This document shows, piece by piece, positions 1-7,567 of a stretch of 64,000 nt of DNA (positions are counted from its first letter, which is position 1; each line of letters begins with the position of its first letter). The translations under genes and the position numbers were made by a program. The notes below the pieces were generated by a model. The model made no database searches. It saw only the letters and a program-made list of their open reading frames with translations, and was not told where the DNA came from. The DNA comes from Adhaeribacter terrigena (GTDB lineage Bacteria; Bacteroidota; Bacteroidia; Cytophagales; Hymenobacteraceae), in the NCBI RefSeq assembly GCF_016623615.1, contig NZ_JAEHFX010000001.1:186001-250000 (forward strand), written 5' to 3'.

Positions 1-156
1 CACGCATTGCTCCGGTGCTGCTTTAAAACGCTGCTCCGTAACCGGCTCATGCAGGTAAATAGCCACTTCGCGCTTGTCTAAAGACAGCACAGAAAGCAAC
101 GTAAGCCCCAGCAAAAGGAAGCGAAGTTGCAGCGATATGTTTTTTAAGCGTGGCAT
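1..156 (-). CDS. N-terminal fragment of an unknown membrane-anchored or secreted protein
   Basis: An open frame on the minus strand starts with ATG at 156 and runs off the left edge, giving 52 residues. It begins MPRLKNISLQLRF followed by a leucine-rich stretch (LLLGLTLLSVL), which looks like a signal anchor. It then becomes polar (DKREVAIYLHEP). I do not recognise the family. The start is supported by a Bacteroidota-type promoter just upstream (TAAATTTG at 173-166, TTG at 194-192, 18-base gap), giving a very short leader. Only the N-terminus is visible, so function cannot be assigned. Confidence 0.5.
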   Translation of the reverse strand, partial: MPRLKNISLQLRFLLLGLTLLSVLSLDKREVAIYLHEPVTEQRFKAAPEQCV

Positions 157-165
157 TATTCCAGA

Positions 166-194
166 CAAATTTAATTGTTTTTTCCGGAACACAA
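166..194 (-). promoter_or_regulatory. Bacteroidota promoter of the leftmost partial gene
   Basis: Reading the minus strand, TTG (194-192) is followed after 18 bases by TAAATTTG (173-166). This matches the known -33 TTG / -7 TAnnTTTG form. The start codon lies 9 bases beyond the box. Confidence 0.55.
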
Positions 195-805
195 GAATTT
201 GGAGGGTTTTGTCTTGAAAAAAATCCGTACAACTTAGGTTTAAAGCTGAAAACTATCGCGTTATCGTCATCCTGACGATAGGAGGGAGCTATTTAAGGTA
301 ATGAGAAAGGTTGCTATTGAGTTTTTATGCCTAAAAGGATACCGTTTTCATAGCTGGTTTCTGTTTTCAACCTCTAACTTTTAACTTTTGAAAGAGCTTT
401 CTCCCTCAAGCCGGGTGGCTTCGTTTCTGCGTTCGCGGCTGCAACCCTTCCTGCCCTGCCGGGCTGCCTCCTGCGTCGGCACCGGAAGTCTTGGAGGCCG
501 CTCTCACAGAAACTGGTGTCAGTTTAACTCCGTAGCCAACGTCTTTTTAGTTTAGTTATCTGGATAGCGTGATTTTCAGGGTACGCTGCGCTGGCGATAT
601 AGTGAATGGAACTTAGGAGTGTATTTCTGAAAATCCTGCAAATTCTGATTCAGAAAAGAATCCTTAAATCCCTGAATCTGATAAATCCCAATTGGTTTCG
701 CCGAACTACGTTTCAGACAAATAATCCTGTCCATCCCATAAATCCCTAGAATCGTGTTCAGACTTCATAGTCGCCTGCTGCAGCTAACGGTACTATAGAA
801 AAAAA

Positions 806-902
806 AGCTCCCCTCTTTGATAAGGAGGGGTTGGGGGTGGTTGCATCTGGTTCGCCGATAAAAATAAAAAGCCCTCCCTTGAATCAGGGGAGGGTTAGGT
901 CA
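806..902. repeat. Pair of G/C-rich hairpin repeats downstream of udk
   Basis: The unit at 806-844 has CCCCTC and GAGGGG arms followed by TTGGGGGTGG. A shorter relative with CCCTCCC and GGGAGGG arms lies at 870-902. They belong to the same family as the pairs at 5968-6149, 7391-7487, 26594-26687 and 30171-30273. Confidence 0.6.
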
Positions 903-926
903 AGTTAGCAGCTCAGCAACTAAAAG

Positions 927-1547
927 CTATTGCCCGATTTTCGTATTCAGGAAAGAAACCAGCACTTCCAGGCCGCGCTCGAACTGGTTGTTGTTCGGGA
1001 TAATGATGTCGGCGTCGTTTTTGAAAGGCTTTATGTATTTTTCGTAGGTGGGCGCCACGTGGTGGGTGTAGCGATAAAGCACGTCGTCCAGGTCGTAGCC
1101 GCGCTCTACTTTGTCGCGCAGGATACGGCGGTGCAGTTTAATATATTCCTTAGCGTCTATATATACTTTCAGGTCGAGCAGTTTGGCCACTTCTTCGAAG
1201 TAGAAAACAAAAATACCTTCTACTACCACGATCGGGGCCGGCTTGAAAATGAGGTCTTTGGCTACTACGTTGGGGTTGTTGAAGGTGTACTCTTTGCGGG
1301 AAAACGTTTCGCCGCGGCTTATTTTTAATACGTCCTGCGCATATTCGTGGGCGTTTATGCAGCTGGGCAGGTCGAAATTGATGATGCCGTTCTGATCGGT
1401 GATCTGCTGGTCACGCTCGTGGTAATAATTATCCTGCGAAATGAGGCAAATATCTTCGGGGGCAAAGGAAGCTAAAAGTTTATTCAGAAAAGTGGTTTTC
1501 CCGGATGCGCTTCCGCCTGTAATTCCGACGATAAATGGTTTCTGCAT
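927..1547 (-). CDS. udk: Uridine kinase
   Basis: This enzyme phosphorylates uridine and cytidine to UMP and CMP with a nucleoside triphosphate, in the cytoplasmic pyrimidine salvage pathway. The 206-residue length is normal for bacterial Udk. The Walker A motif GGSASGKT is at residues 11-18. A DNYYHE motif that contacts the nucleoside and a VVVEGIF strand follow, and an arginine-rich lid (RRILRDKVERG) lies in the second half. The start at 1547 is immediately N-terminal to the P-loop strand, as in homologues. A TAACTTTG box at 1578-1571 gives a leader of about 20 bases, so it is probably transcribed on its own. Confidence 0.95.
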   Translation of the reverse strand: MQKPFIVGITGGSASGKTTFLNKLLASFAPEDICLISQDNYYHERDQQITDQNGIINFDLPSCINAHEYAQDVLKISRGETFSRKEYTFNNPNVVAKDLIFKPAPIVVVEGIFVFYFEEVAKLLDLKVYIDAKEYIKLHRRILRDKVERGYDLDDVLYRYTHHVAPTYEKYIKPFKNDADIIIPNNNQFERGLEVLVSFLNTKIGQ

Positions 1548-1570
1548 GGTTTTGTAAATTAATCAGCCTG

Positions 1571-1578
1571 CAAAGTTA
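1571..1578 (-). promoter_or_regulatory. Probable -7 box of udk
   Basis: TAACTTTG on the minus strand fits TAnnTTTG and ends 23 bases before the udk start codon. No clear TTG lies 18-21 bases further upstream, so the call rests on one box. Confidence 0.4.
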
Positions 1579-1711
1579 ACTGAAAATGTTTAGAAGATTA
1601 CTGCATGCAGATCAGGTTTTCGGCTGAAAAAGGTCATTGTTAAAATGCCTTGCGCTTCCAGACTGAGTTTTCCGGATTCTTGGTAGCTTCTGAACAGAGG
1701 TTCACCAAAAA

Positions 1712-1752
1712 GAAAACGGTATGGTTTTCAGGCTGAAAACCATACCGTTTTT
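1712..1752. repeat. Perfect inverted repeat made of two opposed 30-bp motif copies
   Basis: Arms of 19 bases (1713-1731 and 1733-1751) are perfectly complementary around one central G. Each arm contains AAAACGGTA or its complement, so copies of the dispersed 30-bp motif overlap head to head (1712-1741 minus, 1723-1752 plus). It lies just past the rdgB stop codon and could act as that gene's terminator. Confidence 0.75.
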
Positions 1753-1771
1753 ATGCGGATTGTTCTTAACG

Positions 1772-2362
1772 TTAATAAACGGTACCAAATTTTTCGCTCA
1801 GGTAAGCTACCAGTTTGGCAATTGCCTGCCCGCGGTGACTGATCTTGTTCTTTTCTTCGGGGCTTATTTCGGCAAAGGTCTGGGTGTAGCCGTTCGGCAC
1901 AAAAACCGCATCGTAACCAAAGCCGTTGGTGCCGCGCTGTTCTGTTATTATTTCGCCTTCCACAATGCCTTCAAAATCAAAATATTCGCCGTCTAAAACC
2001 AGTGCCACCACGGTCCGGAAACGGGCTTTGCGGTCGGTTTGGCCTTCCAGGTTTTGCAACAGCAGGTTTATATTGTCCTGGTTATTACGTTGTTCGCCGG
2101 CATAGCGCGCTGAATAAACGCCGGGTTCGTTATTCAAAGCGTACACTTCCAGACCCGTATCGTCGGCAAAGCAATTAATTTCGAAATGCTCGAACACGTA
2201 CTGGGCTTTTTGGCGGGCGTTGCCTTCCAGCGTGTCCTGGGTTTCGGGCAGCTCTGCAGTGCAGCCAATTTGCGCCAGCGTTTTCAGCTTTATAGTATCC
2301 GGAAGCATTTTCTGTACTTCGGCCAGTTTGTTTTCATTGTTGGTTGCAAAGCAGATCTCCAT
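1772..2362 (-). CDS. rdgB: Non-canonical purine NTP pyrophosphatase (Ham1/RdgB family)
   Basis: This house-cleaning enzyme hydrolyses dITP, ITP and XTP to the monophosphate and PPi, keeping deaminated purines out of DNA and RNA. The 196-residue length is typical. Family motifs are visible in order: ATNNENKLAEV at residues 6-16, the ADDTGLEV active-site loop in the first half, GVYSARYAG, a GFGYDAVF strand, and SHRGQA near the C-terminus. The hypothetical membrane gene upstream ends only about 20 bases away. The intervening bases belong to a TTAAATGG-rich repeat, so co-transcription is uncertain. Confidence 0.93.
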   Translation of the reverse strand: MEICFATNNENKLAEVQKMLPDTIKLKTLAQIGCTAELPETQDTLEGNARQKAQYVFEHFEINCFADDTGLEVYALNNEPGVYSARYAGEQRNNQDNINLLLQNLEGQTDRKARFRTVVALVLDGEYFDFEGIVEGEIITEQRGTNGFGYDAVFVPNGYTQTFAEISPEEKNKISHRGQAIAKLVAYLSEKFGTVY

Positions 2363-2365
2363 CTT

Positions 2366-2401
2366 TTGAATTGTTAAATGGCTTAATGGTTAAATGGTTG
2401 G
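2366..2401. repeat. TTAAATGG-rich repeat, left flank of the hypothetical gene
   Basis: TGAATTGTTAAATGG occurs here and its complement at 3321-3335, so the gene between them is bracketed by inverted copies. The repeat encodes the last residues (NQPFNH) and the stop codon of that gene. Confidence 0.55.
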
Positions 2402-3090
2402 TTTCGCAATCGTCTTACGGCTTTTCGGGCGGTTAAAGATACCATTATTATATAAAGGATGCCGGCCGGCCAGAAGGATTTTGCTTGTTTCAGAGATGAA
2501 ATGCTTTTGCAAATCTCTTCTTTTATAAGATCTGTAAAAACTTGATAGTTGTTTTTTTCTTTTAAATCAGTGTAAGCTTCATATTCAGTTCCGCAGGTAA
2601 ATAATTGAGAATAGTCTACATCACGATAAAATACCCATAGGTTATTGCTATAGATAGACCAACCTACATTTGGCCAATTAACTATTGTTTGTTCTTCCAA
2701 ACAAATATTTAGACCTGAAATCATAGTACCATAAGTTGCTTTTGGACCATAAATCAAATGTATGCCGCTTATAGTGTCCTTGTTAATCATTAATTGGTGA
2801 ATCTCTTTCTGAGCTTGTTGTAATTTGTGCTCATCTTCTAATTGGTTACCGTTCAGCAAAATAGTTTTAAATTTTCTGATCGATGCTGGCGAAACATTAA
2901 ATTCAGGATTTTCATTAAATTGATCAGGTGGGGTATCTGGAGGATTCCATAAGGTAACTTCAATTATATATTCCTGGTGAAAAGCTCCCTTTTGATCCAA
3001 ATAAATATAACCCAAAACGGGCAGTAAAACCAAGCTGATCAATCCGGCGGGGTAGAAAAAACGATATCTTATTCGCCGGAAAAACTGCAT
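2383..3090 (-). CDS. Hypothetical protein with two membrane segments
   Basis: I do not recognise this family. The preferred start is the ATG at 3090 (MQFFRRIRYRFF), giving 235 residues. An extension to a TTG at 3135 would run into repeat sequence. A basic N-terminus precedes a hydrophobic helix (PAGLISLVLLPVLGYIYL). A polar central domain of about 150 residues follows, then a second hydrophobic helix (FWPAGILYIIMVSL) and a basic tail. Codon use is clearly AT-richer than in rdgB or the phosphoribosyltransferase alongside. Inverted TTAAATGG repeats flank the gene and supply its stop codon. This suggests insertion into a housekeeping stretch, but is not proof of it. Confidence 0.65.
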   Translation of the reverse strand: MQFFRRIRYRFFYPAGLISLVLLPVLGYIYLDQKGAFHQEYIIEVTLWNPPDTPPDQFNENPEFNVSPASIRKFKTILLNGNQLEDEHKLQQAQKEIHQLMINKDTISGIHLIYGPKATYGTMISGLNICLEEQTIVNWPNVGWSIYSNNLWVFYRDVDYSQLFTCGTEYEAYTDLKEKNNYQVFTDLIKEEICKSISSLKQAKSFWPAGILYIIMVSLTARKAVRRLRNQPFNH

Positions 3091-3154
3091 AGAAAGTTTA
3101 GAGAATGTGTTTGAAAAATCCGCGAAATCCCTCAATCCGTAAAATCCGCGATTC

Positions 3155-3184
3155 AGAAACGGTAGGCTTTGGAGCGTAAAAAGT
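3155..3184 (-). repeat. 30-bp motif, intergenic
   Basis: Reads AGAAACGGTA, a variable centre, then GTAAAAAGT, with the standard 30-base spacing. It sits upstream of the hypothetical membrane gene. Confidence 0.6.
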
Positions 3185-3310
3185 CAATAACAAATGTTGC
3201 TGCCAACCCGATGAGATCTCTCCTTGCGTCGAGATGACGGATAGAAATGCTATGCTTTTAGGTCTAAAAACTGCTGGGATTGGAAGTGCCGAATTTTAAA
3301 AAAAACAATC

Positions 3311-3343
3311 AGCAATTTAACCATTTAACAATTCAACCATTAA
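3311..3343. repeat. TTAAATGG-rich repeat, right flank of the hypothetical gene
   Basis: Contains CCATTTAACAATTCA, the complement of part of 2366-2401. It also supplies the TAA stop of the phosphoribosyltransferase gene at 3342-3340. Confidence 0.55.
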
Positions 3344-3858
3344 ACTAGGTAAGCCGCAAAATTGCCGTTTTCCGGGAAAGTAACTTCGATGTGTTCGTTG
3401 AGGGTGGTGGCCAAAGAATAGCCGGTATAGGTGGCCGAAACCGGGAATAAGGTGTGGTGACGGTCGATTAAAGTAGCAATTTCAATTTTGCGGGCCTGCG
3501 CATCCAGGAAAAGCGGAAGGCTGTAAGCCAGCGTGCGGCCGGTATTCAGTACATCGTCGGCCAGGATCACTACTTTGTTTTGAAGGTTTCCGAGTTCGGG
3601 CGTGAGGTTTAAACTTTGCCGGGAGGGCGCTTGCTTGTTTAATTGCAAGCGGTGAAGTGAAATCTCAAAAGGCGAAATTTTCTGCAGTTCCTGGTGCAGC
3701 AATTCGGCAAAAACGTATCCTTTGGGCGCAATGCCTACCAGCACCAGTTCTTTTTCTTCGAAGTTGTGTTCATAGATCTCAAACGCGATGCGGGTAATTT
3801 TCTGCCTGATCTGGTCGGCATCCAGAATACGGGTCTGAGCACTGAAAGTAGTTTCCAT
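3340..3858 (-). CDS. PyrR-like phosphoribosyltransferase
   Basis: A type I phosphoribosyltransferase of 172 residues when started at METTFSAQTRIL (3858). The longer frame to 3900 would overlap the upstream gene. The PRPP-binding loop reads VVILADDVLNTGRT in the second half, and an LVGIAPKGY strand-loop lies before it, as in PyrR/uracil phosphoribosyltransferase-type proteins. PyrR homologues bind PRPP and uracil nucleotides and may regulate pyrimidine genes. No pyr genes are adjacent here, so the substrate and any RNA-binding role are open. The start lies 11 bases past the stop of the secreted FnIII-like gene, which suggests one transcript. Confidence 0.8.
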   Translation of the reverse strand: METTFSAQTRILDADQIRQKITRIAFEIYEHNFEEKELVLVGIAPKGYVFAELLHQELQKISPFEISLHRLQLNKQAPSRQSLNLTPELGNLQNKVVILADDVLNTGRTLAYSLPLFLDAQARKIEIATLIDRHHTLFPVSATYTGYSLATTLNEHIEVTFPENGNFAAYLV

Positions 3859-3869
3859 GAAAAGAAGAA

Positions 3870-4274
3870 TTAACGGAACATGGATTTGATGCTGCCCCAC
3901 GAGCGTTCTACCGAAGACGGATTGTTTACGAAAGCTGTGGTAAAAGAAGCGTCGCCGGTAGAAGTGGCCACGGTTAGTTTATAGGTAATGGTGCCAATGC
4001 GGTTAGGCACGTTTCGCAGATCGGTATCGAGCAGGGAGTAGCGGCGCACGCCGGTAACTTTGCCGCTGCCAATTTGCTTAAAAGTAGTTTCGTTATTCAG
4101 TTTGCGGTAAACTTCGTAGCCCGAAACGCCGTTCTCATTCGCAATTTCCCATTCTACTTTCACATCGGTACCCTCAAAACCCGCCCGGAAAAAATTAAGC
4201 GAAACGCCCAATTCATCGGCAAAGGTTGCGGTAAACGCGAAACAAATAAGAATTAACGTAAATATCCGGGCCAT
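3870..4274 (-). CDS. Small secreted fibronectin-III-like protein
   Basis: A 134-residue protein with a clear signal peptide (MARIFTLILICFAFTATFA) and a single all-beta module. The text VKVEWEIANENGVSGYEVYR followed by YSLLDTDLRN and ITYKLTV is the usual pattern of the short FnIII-like domains found in Bacteroidota exported proteins. There is no sorting domain at the C-terminus. It precedes the phosphoribosyltransferase by 11 bases. A TTG-N21-TATATTTG promoter lies upstream. Its specific role is unknown. Confidence 0.75.
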   Translation of the reverse strand: MARIFTLILICFAFTATFADELGVSLNFFRAGFEGTDVKVEWEIANENGVSGYEVYRKLNNETTFKQIGSGKVTGVRRYSLLDTDLRNVPNRIGTITYKLTVATSTGDASFTTAFVNNPSSVERSWGSIKSMFR

Positions 4275-4296
4275 AACGCTGCAGTCTTCAGCAAAA

Positions 4297-4328
4297 CAAA
4301 TATATACAAGTTTTTACTTAAATGACAA
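4297..4328 (-). promoter_or_regulatory. Bacteroidota promoter of the FnIII-like gene
   Basis: On the minus strand TTG (4328-4326) is followed after 21 bases by TATATTTG (4304-4297), 22 bases before the start codon. It is divergent from the rpmE2 promoter. Confidence 0.6.
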
Positions 4329-4360
4329 TACTACATGTTAAAAATTAAATTTGCGTCCGA

Positions 4361-4394
4361 TTGTTTTTAATTTCAGATAAAAACTTTATTTTTG
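4361..4394 (+). promoter_or_regulatory. Probable promoter of rpmE2
   Basis: TATTTTTG at 4387-4394 matches TAnnTTTG. A TTG at 4361-4363 lies 23 bases before it, slightly further than usual. The leader would be about 35 bases. Confidence 0.5.
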
Positions 4395-4434
4395 CAGTCC
4401 GAAAGTTGAAAAAAGTAATTAACCGATTTATAAA

Positions 4435-4683
4435 ATGAAAAAGGACATTCACCCAGAGTACAGAGAGGTGGTATTTCAGGATACATCCAGCGATTTTAAA
4501 TTCATCACCCGTTCTACCATGAATTCGAACGAGACTATTACCATGGAAGACGGTAAAACGTATCCGGTAATTAAAGTAGAGGTTTCCTCTGCTTCACACC
4601 CGTTCTACACCGGTAAAAACCTTTTCGTGGATACAGCAGGCCGTATCGACAAATTCAAGCAGCGTTACGCTAAAAAAGCGTAG
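4435..4683 (+). CDS. rpmE2: 50S ribosomal protein L31 type B
   Basis: An 82-residue large-subunit protein beginning [16 protein letters not shown] and containing [11 protein letters not shown] and a basic C-terminus ([10 protein letters not shown]). This is the type B form: it lacks the four zinc-binding cysteines of zinc-containing L31, so its abundance need not depend on zinc. A strong terminator follows 26 bases after the stop. The next gene (GlmU-like) begins right after that terminator. Confidence 0.96.
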   Translation: MKKDIHPEYREVVFQDTSSDFKFITRSTMNSNETITMEDGKTYPVIKVEVSSASHPFYTGKNLFVDTAGRIDKFKQRYAKKA

Positions 4684-4708
4684 TTTTAAGCTTAAGAATA
4701 ATATTAAG

Positions 4709-4747
4709 AAGTCTTTCCGAGGTTTTCGGGAAGACTTTTTTATTTTT
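4709..4747 (+). terminator. Intrinsic terminator of rpmE2
   Basis: Twelve-base arms AAGTCTTTCCGA (4709-4720) and TCGGGAAGACTT (4726-4737), with one G-T wobble and a five-base loop, are followed by a T-rich tract. Confidence 0.85.
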
Positions 4748-4748
4748 G
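4741..4748 (+). promoter_or_regulatory. Possible -7 box inside the rpmE2 terminator tail
   Basis: TATTTTTG matches TAnnTTTG and lies 4 bases before the GlmU-like ATG, so any transcript would be leaderless or nearly so. No TTG is present at the -33 distance. The box could simply be the T-tract of the terminator. Confidence 0.35.
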
Positions 4749-4752
4749 TGCC

Positions 4753-5949
4753 ATGAACCTGATCCTCTTCGACGAACCTGAAATCCGGCAGAATTTATTG
4801 CCTTTTACGTTCACCCGCCCGGTGGCCGATATCCGCGTTGGTATTCTGACCCTTGCTGAAAAGTGGGCGCACGTTGCCAAGCAGCCGGTTTCTTTCCTCA
4901 CGGAGCGTTACCTGCAGGCCAAATTCCCCGCTAACACCACGCAGGCCAACATTTACGTGAACGGCGCCGTTTTTCCGGATACCTTTCTGGCAGCAGAAAT
5001 TGCGGCCCTAACGCCCGGCGAAGCCCTGATGCGCGAAGGAAGACTGGTTGCCTTGCACGCCGGTTCCGAATTCTTCGGTTCTTCCCAGCATGTTTACGAC
5101 CACGTACCAACCACGCGCCGCGAATTGCCGGAGCCGCATGTGGTTTTGCAGAACGTCTGGGAAATTTTCGCCTTCAACGGAGCCCAGATCCGGGCCGATT
5201 TTAAAATGATAACCCACGGTCGCAAGAGCCAGCCGGTAAATGACAGGCATACATTTGTTTACGGCGAAGAAAATATTTTCATTGAAGAAGGCGTGAAGAT
5301 CCGCGCCGCGGTTCTGAATGCCGAAAGCGGCCCGATCTACTTAGGTAAGAATTCCGAAATCCAGGAAGGTTCGCTTATAAAAGGCCCGTTTGCGCTTTGC
5401 GAAGGCTCTACGGTAAACATGGGCGCCAAAATGCGCGGCGACAATACCGTTGGCCCGCACTGCAAAGTAGGCGGCGAGATCAGCAATTCCGTGATTTTTG
5501 CGCACTCCAATAAAGGGCACGACGGTTTTCTGGGCAACTCGGTGATCGGTGAATGGTGCAATTTAGGGGCCGATACCAACACCAGCAACCTGAAAAACAA
5601 CTACGCCGACGTAAAACTCTGGAACCACGCCAAAGGCGGTTTCAAAAATACCGGTCTGCAATTCTGCGGCCTCATGATGGGCGACCACAGCAAATGCGGC
5701 ATCAACACGATGTTTAATACGGGTACGGTAACGGGCGTAAGCGCGAATATTTTTGGTTCCGGTTTCCCACGTAATTTCATTCCAAGCTTTGCCTGGGGCG
5801 GCGCATCCGGCTTCGAAACCTACCAGCTGCGCAAAGTTTTTGAAGTAGCCGAAAAAGTAATGGCCCGCCGCAATAAAGCCTTCGACCAGGTAGAGAAAGA
5901 CATTCTGACGCACGTTTTTGAAGAAACGGCAGCCAGCCGGAATTTCTAG
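4753..5949 (+). CDS. GlmU-like sugar nucleotidyltransferase/acetyltransferase (Bacteroidota alternative form)
   Basis: A 398-residue protein resembling the Bacteroidota family proposed to supply UDP-N-acetylglucosamine in place of classical GlmU. The N-terminal third (MNLILFDEPEIRQNLLPFTF, RPVADIRVGILTLAEKW) is a degenerate nucleotidyltransferase domain. From about residue 180 onward it is a left-handed beta-helix of hexapeptide repeats (GPIYLGKNSEI, GPFALCEGSTV, GDNTVGPHCKVGGEI, GNSVIGEWCNLGADT). The C-terminus is alpha-helical. The pairing with rpmE2 upstream and holB downstream looks ancestral. Catalysis of both GlmU steps is inferred from the family, not visible here. Confidence 0.82.
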   Translation: MNLILFDEPEIRQNLLPFTFTRPVADIRVGILTLAEKWAHVAKQPVSFLTERYLQAKFPANTTQANIYVNGAVFPDTFLAAEIAALTPGEALMREGRLVALHAGSEFFGSSQHVYDHVPTTRRELPEPHVVLQNVWEIFAFNGAQIRADFKMITHGRKSQPVNDRHTFVYGEENIFIEEGVKIRAAVLNAESGPIYLGKNSEIQEGSLIKGPFALCEGSTVNMGAKMRGDNTVGPHCKVGGEISNSVIFAHSNKGHDGFLGNSVIGEWCNLGADTNTSNLKNNYADVKLWNHAKGGFKNTGLQFCGLMMGDHSKCGINTMFNTGTVTGVSANIFGSGFPRNFIPSFAWGGASGFETYQLRKVFEVAEKVMARRNKAFDQVEKDILTHVFEETAASRNF

Positions 5950-5967
5950 CGCTGGAGCATTAAAGAA

Positions 5968-6149
5968 CAACCACCCCCGGCCCCTCCTTGAAAAGGAGGG
6001 GAGCTACTGACTGCTGAATTTTAGCTTTGGAAGCTCTTATTTGTCGGTGGGTTTTGATAAAAAATGGTAACCTTTCAGGCTTCAAAAGTCAGAAAAAAGC
6101 AGGAACCAAAAGCTCCCCTCCTTAGAAAGGAGGGGTTGGGGGTGGTTGA
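5968..6149. repeat. Inverted pair of G/C-rich hairpin repeats before holB
   Basis: Copies at 5968-6005 and 6111-6149 are near-perfect reverse complements of about 38 bases, each with its own GGAGGGG/CCCCTCC hairpin. About 105 bases separate them. Confidence 0.75.
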
Positions 6150-6233
6150 CATTCGAGGGCAGAAAGCTTGCGGAAGGCAGAAAGTCATTTCCAGAACCAA
6201 GCAATCAACAATTAACAATCAGCAATTCAAAAA

Positions 6234-7352
6234 GTGCAGTTCAATCAGATCATCGGTCACGCCGATACTAAGCAGGTTTTAATTAACTCGGTACGCAACA
6301 AGCACGTGGCGCACGCGCAGCTGTTTATGGGCGCGGAAGGCGGGGCGAATCTGGCGCTGGCGCTGGCTTATGCTACGTATCTGAACTGCGAAAACAAGCA
6401 GGAAACCGATTCGTGTGGCGCTTGCAGCAGTTGCTCTAAAATAAATAAGCTCGTGCACCCGGACATGCATTTTATCATGCCCGTGGTGAATACGCCGAAA
6501 AAGGAAGCGCTGAGCCAGAATTTTCTGCCGGAGTGGCGCGAGTTTTTGCTCGAAAATCCCTACCGTTCTTTAAATGACTGGCTGCAGTTTATTGGCGCGG
6601 AAAACAAACAGGGCAATATTACCAAAGAAGAAGCGCGCGGACTTTTACGGCTGGTTTCTTTAAAAGCCTTCGAAGCCGAGTTCAAAATTGTGCTCATCTG
6701 GCTGCCGGAATTGCTGAACCCGACATCGGCCAATGCGTTGCTGAAATTGCTGGAAGAACCGCCGGCGCAAACCATTTTTTTATTGGTAAGCAATTCGCCG
6801 GAAAAACTGCTGGCTACTATTTTAAGCCGCACGCAGCTGGTAAACGTGCGCGCCTTTACGCCGGAAGAAACCATGCAATATGTGCAGGAAAACTTCGGGG
6901 TAGATGAACCCAAAGCCGCACAGGTAGCGCAACTTTCGGAAGGAAATTTACGGTTGGCCGGGCAGCTTTGCACCGAGATGACTTCGGATTATTTCGAATT
7001 CTTTGTGAACTGGATGCGGTTGTGTTTCTCCGAAAAGCTGGCGACCATCATTAAACTAAGCGAGGATTTTCAGAAGCTGGGCCGCGAAAACCAGAAGAAT
7101 TTTTTGCAATACGCGCTTTCGGTTATCCGAAGGGTAATGCTTTTTGGCGTAGATCCAAGCCTGGTTGGTTTTGTGCCGCCCGCCGAAGCTGATTTCGTGA
7201 GCAAGTTTTCCAAGGTTATTCACGCCAATAACGTAGCTTTGCTAACCAACGAATTAAACCAGGCGCATTACCACATCGAACGCAACGCGAACCCGAAAAT
7301 GGTTTTCGTAGATGTGTCGCTGGCGCTGGCGAAGTATTTGAAAATGAAGTAA
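6234..7352 (+). CDS. holB: DNA polymerase III clamp-loader subunit delta'
   Basis: A 372-residue AAA+ fold subunit of the clamp loader that opens the sliding clamp during replication. The start is GTG at 6234 (MQFNQIIGHADTKQVL), which gives the normal N-terminus. The P-loop position reads MGAEGGANLALALA and lacks the GKT lysine-threonine, as expected for the non-hydrolysing delta' subunit. A zinc-knuckle is visible (C-N-C followed by CGACSSC). NPTSANALLKLLEEPP and the SRTQ sensor region follow. The 5' side is a pair of G/C-rich repeats, so it is likely a separate unit from the GlmU-like gene. Confidence 0.9.
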   Translation: MQFNQIIGHADTKQVLINSVRNKHVAHAQLFMGAEGGANLALALAYATYLNCENKQETDSCGACSSCSKINKLVHPDMHFIMPVVNTPKKEALSQNFLPEWREFLLENPYRSLNDWLQFIGAENKQGNITKEEARGLLRLVSLKAFEAEFKIVLIWLPELLNPTSANALLKLLEEPPAQTIFLLVSNSPEKLLATILSRTQLVNVRAFTPEETMQYVQENFGVDEPKAAQVAQLSEGNLRLAGQLCTEMTSDYFEFFVNWMRLCFSEKLATIIKLSEDFQKLGRENQKNFLQYALSVIRRVMLFGVDPSLVGFVPPAEADFVSKFSKVIHANNVALLTNELNQAHYHIERNANPKMVFVDVSLALAKYLKMK

Positions 7353-7390
7353 GTTGGTATCTGATAGCAAGTATCAGGTAGCAGGTTTTT

Positions 7391-7487
7391 TGTCCCCCTT
7401 TGGAGGGGGTAGGGGGAGGACATCACGCATTTCGGAAAGAATCTGATAATGTGAAAATCCTCCCCCTACCCCCTCCAAAGGGGGACA
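7391..7487. repeat. Perfect 30-bp inverted repeat between holB and hemC
   Basis: 7391-7420 and 7458-7487 are exact reverse complements (TGTCCCCC arm with GGAGGGGG), separated by 37 bases. Each arm also has a small internal hairpin. A cruciform or a strong RNA stem is possible. Confidence 0.85.
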
Positions 7488-7567
7488 TCGCAATAAAATA
7501 TGAAGCAGGAATTATGGTTTTCGAGCGAAGATTCTTAATTCTTAATTATTAATTTTTAATTAAAAAC

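Larger units (their letters stand above)
157..926. other. 770-bp gene-free region built of short repeats
   Basis: No convincing coding frame was found. The stretch contains the promoter at 166-194, a perfect 8-bp inverted repeat TATCGTCA/TGACGATA at 262-280, phrases such as AAATCCCTGAATC and ATCCTGTCCATCCC at about 655-765 that recur near 3120-3155 and 14580-14625, and two G/C-rich hairpin repeats at 806-902. It looks like accumulated intergenic repeat debris. Confidence 0.6.
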
